This document shows positions 25,677-34,872 of a DNA stretch of 64,000 nucleotides, piece by piece. The stretch is from Symsagittifera roscoffensis. Its lineage: Eukaryota > Xenacoelomorpha > Acoela > Convolutidae. The stretch covers positions 1-64,000 of the forward strand of contig NW_026970929.1 of assembly GCF_963678635.1 (NCBI RefSeq), read 5' to 3'. The notes under the pieces are model-generated. The model did no database searches, was not told where the DNA came from, and saw nothing but the letters and a program-made list of their open reading frames with translations. Position 1 is the stretch's first letter, and the number at the start of each line of letters is the position of its first letter. The translations under genes were made by a program, and so were the position numbers.

Positions 25677-25844
25677 CTTATTAGTGAGTCTTTCCACATC
25701 CAGATCGGCTGTCTGTTTGTCCTTGATCACCCCCTGCATCTCCCCCCTCACTCTCTCCCCCTCCCCCACCCTCTCCTCGTCCCACTCCTCCTTCAGCTGG
25801 GATATCTTCATGTCACTCGCAGCCTCACACGCACGCTGCGTTTC
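25677..25844 (-). CDS. Coiled-coil protein gene, exon 2
   Basis: Acceptor CTTTAG, then ETQRACEAASDMKISQLKEE, a Glu/Arg-rich stretch and DLDVERLTNK, 56 codons. The donor is AATAAG|GTTGGA, weaker than the others. It joins exon 1 in phase 0. GC content is high relative to the flanking introns, as expected for a coding exon. It continues the coiled coil. Confidence 0.7.
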
Positions 25845-26275
25845 CTAAAGAGAATAAATCAAAGTCATTTTTGTTTTCTTTTCTTGTTTTAAGATCCTAC
25901 GTATGATCTTGTTCAACTTTTATATTGAACCAATATGACTCTTCCCCTTCAATCTTTAGTATGATTAATTAATAATTTATCATTTTTTCCAACAACAATG
26001 GAACAATTTTTTTTCAAAAAAATGATATAAAGCTAGCTCGATCAATGCTGTTTCAACCAAAAAGCTGTTGAACTTTTGTGAAAATTTAAACCAAAGTGGG
26101 AAACAGGTCAGTGATTGAGCTTTATCAGCTCTTCATCGCGAATTGATATAGTGCCCCTGATTCAGACCTGTCTCTTTTTTACTTTGCAAAACAATCGAAT
26201 AAAACAAGCCGATTTTTTTTTTGTTTCAGTGAAGCTTGTCGCAACACAAGAGCTCAATTTTTGATTTTTCCGAGA

Positions 26276-26280
26276 TCTAC
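26276..26280. other. Target-site duplication of young Gypsy, left
   Basis: TCTAC precedes the 5' LTR, and TCTAC follows the 3' LTR at 32,894-32,898. Confidence 0.9.
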
Positions 26281-26513
26281 TGTTGTGATTTGTTTTAGTA
26301 TGTCATAATGACCTTCGGTATTTTAATTAATACCAGTTTAGTTACGACCATTGGTCGAGATCAACGCAAGTCAGTTGTCCTTTTAACGTTCTTAATTCAA
26401 CTACTTCGTTTTATTCTCTTTTATCTATTAAGCTTATGTACATATAGTGTACATACTGAACATACCATTTTAATAGGTTATTCATAGATTCATAGGATTA
26501 CAATATTTTATTA
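26281..26513 (+). mobile_element. 5' LTR of young Gypsy
   Basis: Begins TGTTGTGATT and ends TTTTATTA, so the end is TA rather than the usual CA. Identical to 32,661-32,893. An AT-rich block with TATAGTGTACAT near 26,444 could serve as core promoter; this is inference only. Confidence 0.93.
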
Positions 26514-26537
26514 TGGCGCAGTCAGCAGGATTCGAAC
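26514..26537 (+). promoter_or_regulatory. tRNA-Ser primer-binding site
   Basis: TGGCGCAGTCAGCAGG followed by ATTCGAAC is the reverse complement of a tRNA 3' end: CCA, discriminator G, acceptor strand TGACTGC, then T-arm and TTCGAAT loop. Acceptor and T-stem match the serine tRNA type of animals. The match spans about 24 bases, more than the usual 11-18. Confidence 0.8.
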
Positions 26538-29500
26538 GTGCGTGGAATTCCACCTTTTTGGCCTAATCACACCTTAGAACCACCACATGCTTGGACCCAA
26601 TGGAGCGACCAATTTCAATTGGCGATCATAGCGAAAGAAAATCTGGATTTGGAAAGCCTACATGGACCCGAAATACCGGAGACGCAAATTCCAATTTTAG
26701 AACAGGCGACAAGCAGTGAGTCGGACGCGGAAAAAGCCAACAGAGAGAATAGGAACAAAAGCACAATGAAACAGTACGAATCCGCAGAAGAGAAACGAAT
26801 CAATGAAGAGAAAAGAAAATTCAACGGAATGAGAAGAACGGAGGCGGACAAGAAACTGCGATCAATCTTATTTTTAGCGCTTGGTAGCGAAGGAAAAAGA
26901 GTTTTTACCCAAAAAAACCCGAGAGTGAAGATTTTATCAATATCTTTCTCTGAGTTCTGGACACTACTTGACGCAGCATTTAACAAACCGCCCAATACTA
27001 CGTTCGAGAGATATAAATTACTGAATCGAAAGCAAAAAGATCGTGAATCTTACGAACAATTTTGGGGAGCACTGACGGACCTGGCTAGCACGTGCAATAT
27101 AAGGGAGACAGACGAAGCAGAGTGGATAAGGGATATCTTCATTTGCAATATGAAGAACACAGACACCCAGAGGAAGCTACTTTCAGCTACCATAAGCCCT
27201 TCGGAAGCCCTTAACCAAGCACTAATCGATGAAAAGGGATCTTTTAACCACCAGAAATTGACAAATATGTCGCGGTCATCGACCAACGGGACAACTTTTA
27301 AATCTTTTAGTAACCACAATCATATCAAAAAGGAACCAAGCTTAAACATCGAAAGGAGTAACTTGTGTATGAAATGCGGAAATACATTTACAAAAGGGCA
27401 CCTAAATGTTTGCCCAGCGAAGGACATAATCTGTAAAAACTGCAATTTTAAAGGACACTTCGCTAAATTATGTAAATCACGCAACAAGAGACCAACTGTA
27501 AATAATGTATCAAATAATTTCGTAAATACTGAGAATTGTACATATACACCTCTGGAAAATTCGAATTTGGAAGAAAGAGAATCATGCGATGTGATAAACG
27601 CATGGAATGAGTACGGACAGAGTGACGATGACGACTTCTCGGTGTTGAGTGTCAGAACTATTTACGACAATAATGGTCTTGAAACAAAGAAACTCCTGAA
27701 CCTAGGCATCGGCTGGGATTCGATTGTAAATATGAACATACCGGTAGATTCAGCAAGCCCGGTGAGCTTTTTAAAACAGAATGTTCTACACGAAATTAAA
27801 CTAAGATACCCAAACCTCAAGATACACCCAGTGGAGAAAAGAATAAAAGAACTATACTGCGGATTCACGAATGATACGATCAATATATTGGGAAAAATAA
27901 TCGTCAGAACACAGTCCAATGGGTGGATCAGCGAAGAAACACCTTTCTTCATAACCGGCGGACACGAACGTAATATATTGGGAAACGACAACTTACCCAA
28001 ATTGGGCATAGAAATTTCGCAGAGGAAATGTCCCCAACCAATCTGTATGGTAAATCAACCTACACCCAAGAGTGAGTACAAAAACTTACCCTCTGTTTCA
28101 GATAACATTTTTAACGAGTTTAAGAACCTTTTTACTAGAGTGGGAAAAATACCCAACGATCGGAAGGTAACCCATTTTCATACACCTTTTAAACCAATAC
28201 AGTCTAAAGGGAGAAGAGTACCACTTCACCTACTCGCGGCAGTGAACGAAGAGTTAAGAAGAATGGAAAAAGAAGGGCACATAGTAAAATTAGAGAAATG
28301 CGACGAAGATTGTTTCATCAGTCCAATTGTAATCACTCGGAAAAAGGACTCTTCAATAAAATTGGCACTAGATTCAAAGCTTTTAAACGATCAAATTTTT
28401 AAAAATAAGTATCAAATGCCGAATATCCACGAACTGATTGACAATGTGGCACTACAAATCTCAGAAAAACCCAATGGGCGAGTGTGGTTCAGTAACTTAG
28501 ATCTTAAAAACGCATATAGCCAACTCCAACTGTGCAACCAAACGAGTAAACAGTGCAATTTTAGTATAGTAGGCGGCGAAACGACAGGAAAGTATCGGTT
28601 TCTAACGGGATTTTACGGATTAGGAGACATGCCCAATGAATTCCAACGGGTCATGGACTCAATGTTAAAAAACATCCCGTTTACAAATTGTTACATAGAT
28701 GACATCCTGGTAGCCTCGCGCGGATCATTGGAAGAACACAAATCAATAGTGTACAAAATCTTATCTATCTTAGACAAGAACAACATGGCAGTGAAATGGG
28801 GGAAATGCGCATTTTTTAAATCGGACATCGAATGGCTTGGCTTCAAGATCTCAGGCAACGGAGTACGACCGTTGGTCGGTAAAGCCGACGCAATAAAAAA
28901 TTTGCCAATCCCGAAGAACATTTCTGAACTTCGCTCATTTTTCGGCTCAATAAATCAATATGTAAAATTCGTCCCTAACTTATCTACGCTAAGCTCTCCT
29001 CTTCGACCTCTCCTAAATAAAAAATCACTATACAAATGGGATACAAGTCATTCATTAGCGTTTGAGAAGTTAAAAACGGAAATTGTAAATATTGCAGAAA
29101 ATAGTCATTTTGATATAAAACAGAAGACAAGACTAAAAACAGACGCCTCTCATAGTGGACTAGGGGCAACCTTAGAACAATTACAGGACGACCAGTGGAA
29201 AACGATCGCGTTCGCATCAAGATTTTTAAACACCCATGAAATGAAATATTCTACCAACGAATTAGAACTGCTGGGAGTAGTATGGGCCGCAGAACATTTC
29301 AGAAATTACCTGTACGGAACAGAATTCCAAATAGTAACTGACCACAAAGCGTTACTATCAGCACTTTCGGCAAATCATGGCAATAAAACGATGCACAGCC
29401 GATTGACCCGCTGGGTAAACAGACTTTTACCTTTTAATTTTAAAATTTCACATATACCAGGAAAGGACATGGGCTTTACGGATCTTTTATCTAGACTCCC

Positions 29501-32324
29501 TTCGGGCAAAGCCCTCCCAATTTCACATTATGACGACGAATTTGTAGTCGCTTCAATCGACAAAATTCAGAACATCTTATCGACGAATAAAGATTGTAAA
29601 TTACTTACTGTAAATTCTGTAGTTAGACCAGCGGTCGCTGTAAATACTAATTCACGAGTTAATATATTCCCATCGGGAAATGAAAATTCAAGCGACGTGA
29701 TTGGTCAATACCAATTGAATAGCTCTTTAGCGTTACTCAAGCTCAAGATTATTGCTGCTATCATATCTTGTATCGCTCAGTCGATAAAAATTTGCCACAA
29801 AAACCATTCTCGGACAGAAAATTGTTCTACAAACTGCCAACCAATCGACAATTCCAAATTTAATTTTAAAAGTATCACCTTTTCGGACAAAGTCCTTTTA
29901 CATTTTCTACTTTTAAATAAACACTTTATACCAATCAACAAAAGAAAACAAGAATTCCCAATGGACAAAGTGAATGAACCCCTTCTGATCATCCCAGAAG
30001 AACACAATATCGCCCTCAAATTCAGAGACGACAGACTTCCTTCCGACCACGCAGATCTTTTGAGAAGATATAAGGCTGATCTGAATTTACCGAATTCTCC
30101 AATTCGTCCTGAAAATCATTGTTCGAAGAAATTGCTCCAGATCATGACTAGACAAGACAAGGTGTTGTGGGATCTGATAGAGACGATAAAGAGGAATCGA
30201 CCGATGGGCATACACGGGGCTTACATGAAGAATTACGCCAAAGATCTACACGTGAAAGACGAGCTACTTTTCTTAGATAACAAACTAGTCGTCCCAGCTA
30301 CCATCAGGGGAACTTTCAATTCAATGTTACACGAGACTCACCCAGGACAGTTTGGAATGAAATCTCTCGCCGAATATCTATGGTGGCCTCATATTTACCG
30401 AGAAATCTATCATCACGGGAGAACATGTACTCAATGTTTAAAAGCGGGTAAGAACATTAAAGTGATACTAGGCACCCACAATATTTCAAAACTCCCGACG
30501 TTGACATTCGCGAATGAAGAAATTAATTTGGATTTTGCGGGACCGTTGGACGCTAGTTGGGGCAACAACAAATACATTCTGCTTTGTATCGACCGGTACA
30601 CTAAGTTTCCTTCGGCCAAGATTGTCAATAACACTTCCTCAAGAAACGTAATTTCATTTCTAAACGATTATTGTCATCTTCACGGTTTCCCGAAAAAAAT
30701 TAGAGTCGACCATGGGTCGTGCTTTCTCTCACAGGATTTCAAAAACTTTTGCGATAAATTTAACATAGAAATCATTTACTGCACTGTCGGGGACCACAGA
30801 TCCAACGGGCTAGTGGAAAGACTAGTATATACTATTAAATCGAAATTACTGGCGATGTCTTTTGAAGTACCGAAACCCTCGTTAAACGATTCGATCGAGA
30901 AAATCATATGGAACCTGAGAATTTCAAAACAAACGGCGATCGGATGTACTCCGTTCGAAAAACATTTTAACAGAGTAGCAAACACTAGGTGGAAAAATCT
31001 TATGTCCAATATTGACCATTTAGATAAAGGAAAGACTATATTGTCCAAAGAGCGGGCTTCTAACTGGGAACTACACGACGGGGCAGAAGATGGCTACTTG
31101 GACGAGGAACAGGACAGCACGTCGGACCCAGAAGAAAACTTACCGCTAGCCAGGACGATCAGCCAAAACATCACTCAGGACGAATGTACACGAACTTCAG
31201 ACCCAATGGGAAAAAGAAAAGCAGTAACGGGAGGTAATTTATATAGAAGGGCTGCTAACAGGAAAAACAGGGACCCTTATTTTAATCTGGTTAAGAAGGA
31301 TATTATCGACTCGTCAGAACATACAGTTACCCTCGACAACGGGCACGTTTTACGTAAATCGGATTTGGCTATAAGAGGAAAAATACTCCCAGGGCCCAAA
31401 AAGATAATAGTAAATCAGACACCCACCGGGCATAACTCTCATATTCATTCGAGTTTAGCGGGGAAAAGGAAACTCTCACCACCGAAGAAAGCTGGATCGA
31501 CAAAAGCTGGCCACTCGAGACAAGATACCCCGAGATCAGAATCTATCAGACTAGGGACCAGCACACTGTTCACGAGTTCGAACACTCAAGAGTCTCCAAT
31601 ACCTTCTTCAGGTTCTTCTTCATTAAATTTAGATTCGTGGGACGGGATAATCGAGGATTACTTTGACGATGTGACCAATAATAATGTACCTAAAAACACT
31701 CATTCCGAGCCTAACCAGAACCTAAGTATTACAGGTCACGTAGAATCCCCACTATTGAGTCTGGAAGGGACAGCGAGCAACGACACTCGGGAGATTGTGG
31801 TCATACACGACGAGAATATGAGTGAAGGATCTCAGAGCAATCCGATCATGATAGACATTACTCCGGATCAGACGATAAGTGAGACCCCGAAAACCCGAAA
31901 TTCCAGACCACGCAGAAACGTGGGACCCCCTCAGTTTTACGGTAGTCGGAGATTTATAGACGCGGTGCATGAGAAAGACGATTTAGCGTTGCCAACGACC
32001 GTATTCACTCAGACTCAGGAATCTCCAATCTTTTCGTTAAACTCCCCTTCCGAACTATTGACTCCATTAGCTGAGGCGCCCCCCAGACAGATGCTAGTCG
32101 CAGAAACCACCTTATCATGGTCCTCAAGGAATTCCCTCCCGATGGGCAGAACAACAGGTTCAACCACGATGACCCAACTCCTCGAGAATTCTTCGATTCC
32201 AACCACAACCTACTCGACATCTAAGGATCATTCTTTAGAGACGGATAACTTAAGTGAGATCTCTTCGACCATAGATCCAGAAGTAAGAGCAAAATTGGAT
32301 GATTTTGAGGAACAATGCTTGTAA
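26538..32324 (+). CDS. Gag-Pol polyprotein of young Gypsy
   Basis: One frame of about 1,928 codons; initiation is not resolved from sequence. Gag lies at residues 1 to ~330, with two zinc knuckles near 277-315 (the second a perfect CX2CX4HX4C). Protease has VDSAS near 402. Reverse transcriptase lies near 560-790 with YIDD at ~718. RNase H lies near 860-990 with TDASHSGLG. Integrase has an HHCC zinc site at ~1264-1299 and a catalytic D, D-35-E at about 1333, 1391 and 1427. A GPY/F-like module (DPYFNLVKKDIIDSSEHTV) comes near 1577, after an acidic insert. The last ~300 residues are Ser/Thr/Pro-rich with no domain recognised. Gag and Pol are fused in one frame. Confidence 0.93.
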   Translation: MRGIPPFWPNHTLEPPHAWTQWSDQFQLAIIAKENLDLESLHGPEIPETQIPILEQATSSESDAEKANRENRNKSTMKQYESAEEKRINEEKRKFNGMRRTEADKKLRSILFLALGSEGKRVFTQKNPRVKILSISFSEFWTLLDAAFNKPPNTTFERYKLLNRKQKDRESYEQFWGALTDLASTCNIRETDEAEWIRDIFICNMKNTDTQRKLLSATISPSEALNQALIDEKGSFNHQKLTNMSRSSTNGTTFKSFSNHNHIKKEPSLNIERSNLCMKCGNTFTKGHLNVCPAKDIICKNCNFKGHFAKLCKSRNKRPTVNNVSNNFVNTENCTYTPLENSNLEERESCDVINAWNEYGQSDDDDFSVLSVRTIYDNNGLETKKLLNLGIGWDSIVNMNIPVDSASPVSFLKQNVLHEIKLRYPNLKIHPVEKRIKELYCGFTNDTINILGKIIVRTQSNGWISEETPFFITGGHERNILGNDNLPKLGIEISQRKCPQPICMVNQPTPKSEYKNLPSVSDNIFNEFKNLFTRVGKIPNDRKVTHFHTPFKPIQSKGRRVPLHLLAAVNEELRRMEKEGHIVKLEKCDEDCFISPIVITRKKDSSIKLALDSKLLNDQIFKNKYQMPNIHELIDNVALQISEKPNGRVWFSNLDLKNAYSQLQLCNQTSKQCNFSIVGGETTGKYRFLTGFYGLGDMPNEFQRVMDSMLKNIPFTNCYIDDILVASRGSLEEHKSIVYKILSILDKNNMAVKWGKCAFFKSDIEWLGFKISGNGVRPLVGKADAIKNLPIPKNISELRSFFGSINQYVKFVPNLSTLSSPLRPLLNKKSLYKWDTSHSLAFEKLKTEIVNIAENSHFDIKQKTRLKTDASHSGLGATLEQLQDDQWKTIAFASRFLNTHEMKYSTNELELLGVVWAAEHFRNYLYGTEFQIVTDHKALLSALSANHGNKTMHSRLTRWVNRLLPFNFKISHIPGKDMGFTDLLSRLPSGKALPISHYDDEFVVASIDKIQNILSTNKDCKLLTVNSVVRPAVAVNTNSRVNIFPSGNENSSDVIGQYQLNSSLALLKLKIIAAIISCIAQSIKICHKNHSRTENCSTNCQPIDNSKFNFKSITFSDKVLLHFLLLNKHFIPINKRKQEFPMDKVNEPLLIIPEEHNIALKFRDDRLPSDHADLLRRYKADLNLPNSPIRPENHCSKKLLQIMTRQDKVLWDLIETIKRNRPMGIHGAYMKNYAKDLHVKDELLFLDNKLVVPATIRGTFNSMLHETHPGQFGMKSLAEYLWWPHIYREIYHHGRTCTQCLKAGKNIKVILGTHNISKLPTLTFANEEINLDFAGPLDASWGNNKYILLCIDRYTKFPSAKIVNNTSSRNVISFLNDYCHLHGFPKKIRVDHGSCFLSQDFKNFCDKFNIEIIYCTVGDHRSNGLVERLVYTIKSKLLAMSFEVPKPSLNDSIEKIIWNLRISKQTAIGCTPFEKHFNRVANTRWKNLMSNIDHLDKGKTILSKERASNWELHDGAEDGYLDEEQDSTSDPEENLPLARTISQNITQDECTRTSDPMGKRKAVTGGNLYRRAANRKNRDPYFNLVKKDIIDSSEHTVTLDNGHVLRKSDLAIRGKILPGPKKIIVNQTPTGHNSHIHSSLAGKRKLSPPKKAGSTKAGHSRQDTPRSESIRLGTSTLFTSSNTQESPIPSSGSSSLNLDSWDGIIEDYFDDVTNNNVPKNTHSEPNQNLSITGHVESPLLSLEGTASNDTREIVVIHDENMSEGSQSNPIMIDITPDQTISETPKTRNSRPRRNVGPPQFYGSRRFIDAVHEKDDLALPTTVFTQTQESPIFSLNSPSELLTPLAEAPPRQMLVAETTLSWSSRNSLPMGRTTGSTTMTQLLENSSIPTTTYSTSKDHSLETDNLSEISSTIDPEVRAKLDDFEEQCL

Positions 32325-32591
32325 TCGACATCAACTCAAACTTTTCAAAACATTTCATATTTTCCGTCGGACTTTAAAATTTTTTAACCTTATCTGTAGA
32401 TACAATTGTACATGTTAATGTACACGTTGTGGATTAGTTTTCGATAGTTAGTTACATACTCTGTAAAAACAAAAATTTGTAATTCTGTATAGACACCCTG
32501 TACATTTGTACATTCTCTTTCAATTGTGGATTTTGTTTTACCGCTGTATATTTACCCTCTGGGCGCAGTTTGTAAAATTCTTCCATTTTCT

Positions 32592-32660
32592 GAGGGGGAA
32601 AAAGGGTGTACATAGAGTTATAGTTAGTTTGCAGTTTTATTTTTTTTTCCCGGTGGGAAA
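32592..32660 (+). promoter_or_regulatory. Purine-rich stretch before 3' LTR
   Basis: A purine tract (GAGGGGGAAAAAGGG) lies about 55 bp before the LTR and a shorter one (GGTGGGAAA) directly abuts it. The abutting one is the expected place for the plus-strand primer tract; the first may be a secondary one. Confidence 0.5.
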
Positions 32661-32893
32661 TGTTGTGATTTGTTTTAGTATGTCATAATGACCTTCGGTA
32701 TTTTAATTAATACCAGTTTAGTTACGACCATTGGTCGAGATCAACGCAAGTCAGTTGTCCTTTTAACGTTCTTAATTCAACTACTTCGTTTTATTCTCTT
32801 TTATCTATTAAGCTTATGTACATATAGTGTACATACTGAACATACCATTTTAATAGGTTATTCATAGATTCATAGGATTACAATATTTTATTA
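32661..32893 (+). mobile_element. 3' LTR of young Gypsy
   Basis: Same 233 bases as the 5' LTR; followed by TCTAC. Confidence 0.93.
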
Positions 32894-33104
32894 TCTACTT
32901 AACAATTACAACCCCCCCCCCCACGACCCTTTTTAAGAAAGGGGGGGGCAATTGTTAAGTAAGTTAAAATAACGCATTTTCGACCAATCAGATTGCAGCA
33001 AAATTAGTCTCAATACAAATCTCTAGCGCTAATTTGCTGCTTTTATTAATAGGGGTGGCAATTCTTAAGTAGGTACCAAAGGGAGGGCAATTGTTAAGTA
33101 GATC
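32894..33104. mobile_element. Small foldback element split by the Gypsy insertion
   Basis: Left end: GATCTAC at 26,274-26,280, continuing after the Gypsy as CTTAACAATTACAACCCCC (the TCTAC is duplicated). Right end: GGGAGGGCAATTGTTAAGTA plus GATC, ending at 33,104. Rejoined, they form inverted termini of an element of about 215 bp. The word GGCAATTGTTAAGTA recurs internally at about 32,948 and, altered, at 33,058. No protein is encoded; it is a MITE-like element. Confidence 0.65.
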
Positions 33105-33294
33105 CTTTTTCTGTTTTAAAAAATCTTTGTTATGCAAAAAAAATTCCAAGTTTTTTAGAAAAAAAGGGTAGTCAAACAGGTGGGATATAAATTATTCTTC
33201 AACTACCTTTTTTTTATTATACAGACGGTTACTTGAAAAAGTTTCAAGAAAACTTCATTAAATTGAACTTATAAAGCTTCTAGTTTATTCTTAC

Positions 33295-34872
33295 CTTAAT
33301 GGCTTCCACAGACTCCCGTTGCAGGCTGGCGATGTCCTCCTTAGCCGAAGCCAACTCGGCTCTCAACGACTCCGCGATCCGATCCGACTCCATGCCTCGT
33401 CGTTTTTCGGCGTCTATGTCGTCATTCAGTCGTTTCCGAAGCGAATCCAACTCGGCTTCGTATTTCATTTGCTGTCGGCGCAAGGCTTCTTCTTTTTCCG
33501 AGTCGGTTAAAGATCGCTCGTGAGTTAACCGAGCTTCAATTTTGTCGTCGAAGTCGTTTTTCTGCTTACGTAACTCACTGTCGTGTTCTTGGTCTCGTTC
33601 TTTCAATTTCATTTTTAGATTTTTAATCTCGTCATCGAGAATTTCTTTCTCGTCTTCCATTTTGTTACGTAATAGTTTGATAGTCGTGTCGTGTCGCTTG
33701 TTCAGGTTTGCCATTAAATTTTCCCGCTCGACTCGGTTTTGTTCGGATAAATTGTTCACGTTGCGTTCAAATTTCGTCCTCGCAGCAGCTAAGTCGTCTT
33801 TCAAACTCGACAGTTGTTTTGCATACGCTTCTTTCAAGCTTTCGTTTTCTTCGTGTTTTTGACGATTTTCCTCGTTCAATTCGTCAATTTTCTTTGATTT
33901 TTCGTCCAACTTTTTCTCGACATCTCGTTCGAATACTTTGAAGTTATCAATTTCGTTGACTAAATACCCGACTTTGTTTTTGAGAGTTTGATTCAGCTCA
34001 AAATTTTTCCCAATTTCGACTTCCAAACGCTCATTAAGAGCCGATAATTCTTGCTCGAGCTCATAAATCTTTCGCGAAGACTGATCAAGAAGACCTTTGT
34101 TGGTTTTAAGCTCTTCGCTTAGAACTGTTATTTTAGCACTTGAAGACTTTTGTTCAGCTTCCAATTCATATTTCAGCAAATTCACTCTTCGTTTGAAGTT
34201 TTCGTGTTCCAAATTATCAGTAAATTCAGCTGTTTCCTTTCTGATAGCGCTCAGAAATTGATCCGAAGTCAAATTTTGGGTATTTTGATCTCCTATATTA
34301 TTGGACACTTGACCTTGGTTAGCAGCCGGTTGTTTTGGAATTTCATTTACTGGAGTTTTTGTTCTGTCCAGAATTGTAGATGAACTTTCAGTGAAATCAT
34401 CGTCACCTCTGATTCGCATGTTTCGCTTAATGCGTTCCAGAGATTTTTGGATTGCGTCGTCTAAAGCAGTCATAGTCTCGTTGTCCTCATTTTCTAGGAC
34501 TTGATCGTATTTGCTGTGATATGATTGGCTTAGAGCTGACTTTGGTCGTGCGAATGATACTCTTTCAGCCGTTGTTTCTTGAATCCGATTGGCTAGAAGT
34601 TGGTTCAAACTATTCAGATCTGATTGGATGATATCCATTTTGGGAAAAAGTCGAGACGAGCTTTCGGAAATTGACGAAGTTGACGAATTTAACTCATCGG
34701 TTTGTTTCGGCTTTCGCCGCGAGTGTTTTCGTTTCTCGTCTAGTGATTTGAGTTCGCTCCTAAACTGTCGTTGAATTTCGGCCGCTCGTGAGCTGATAAT
34801 TTGCAATTCGTCATCTGTAGCCGAAGTCATTTCGCTTTCAGCGTTGCTCAAGTTATCAATTGATTTGTCCAT
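33295..34872 (-). CDS. Coiled-coil protein gene, exon 1 with start codon
   Basis: 526 codons from ATG at 34,870-34,872 (context AAAAACATGG) to the donor AAG|GTAAGA. The N-terminal ~200 residues are Ser/Thr/Lys-rich and probably disordered (SSTSSISESSSRLFPK). From about residue 205 on it is an almost unbroken coiled coil rich in Glu, Lys, Leu and Asn (FKRRVNLLKYELEAEQK; LKDDLAAARTKFERNV). With exons 2-6 about 761 residues are visible, and all phases agree. Such proteins are often cytoskeletal, centrosomal or ciliary scaffolds. No signature fixes a family, so no name is given. No signal peptide or membrane segment. The frame is fully open, unlike the neighbouring pseudogenes. Confidence 0.85.

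Larger units (their letters stand above)
26281..32893 (+). mobile_element. Young, whole-looking Ty3/Gypsy retrotransposon
   Basis: 6,613 bp. It has 233-bp LTRs (26,281-26,513 and 32,661-32,893) that I find identical base for base, a 5-bp target duplication, a tRNA-Ser primer site next to the 5' LTR and one long gag-pol frame. Domain order protease, reverse transcriptase, RNase H, integrase marks Ty3/Gypsy. Identical LTRs mean a very recent insertion. No envelope gene is present; the 3' non-coding part is about 340 bp. It looks whole, with no break seen in the main frame. It lies antisense in the first intron of the coiled-coil gene. Confidence 0.95.
25845..33294 (-). other. First coding intron, enlarged by a retrotransposon
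   Basis: Runs from GTAAGA beside exon 1 to CTTTAG beside exon 2. Of its 7,450 bp, 6,613 are the young Gypsy element, in antisense to the gene. Without that element and its target duplication the intron would be about 830 bp. Confidence 0.75.

Noticed and set aside
26514-26537. A tRNA gene fragment
   Set aside because: Only the complement of the tRNA 3' end is present, placed exactly where a retroelement primer site belongs.
26615-32220. Minus-strand frames of 60-130 codons opposite the Gypsy polyprotein
   Set aside because: They are antisense shadows of a codon-biased long frame, with no features of their own.
33299-34774. Plus-strand Ser/Phe-rich frames opposite exon 1
   Set aside because: They are shadows of the Glu/Lys-rich coiled coil read in reverse.
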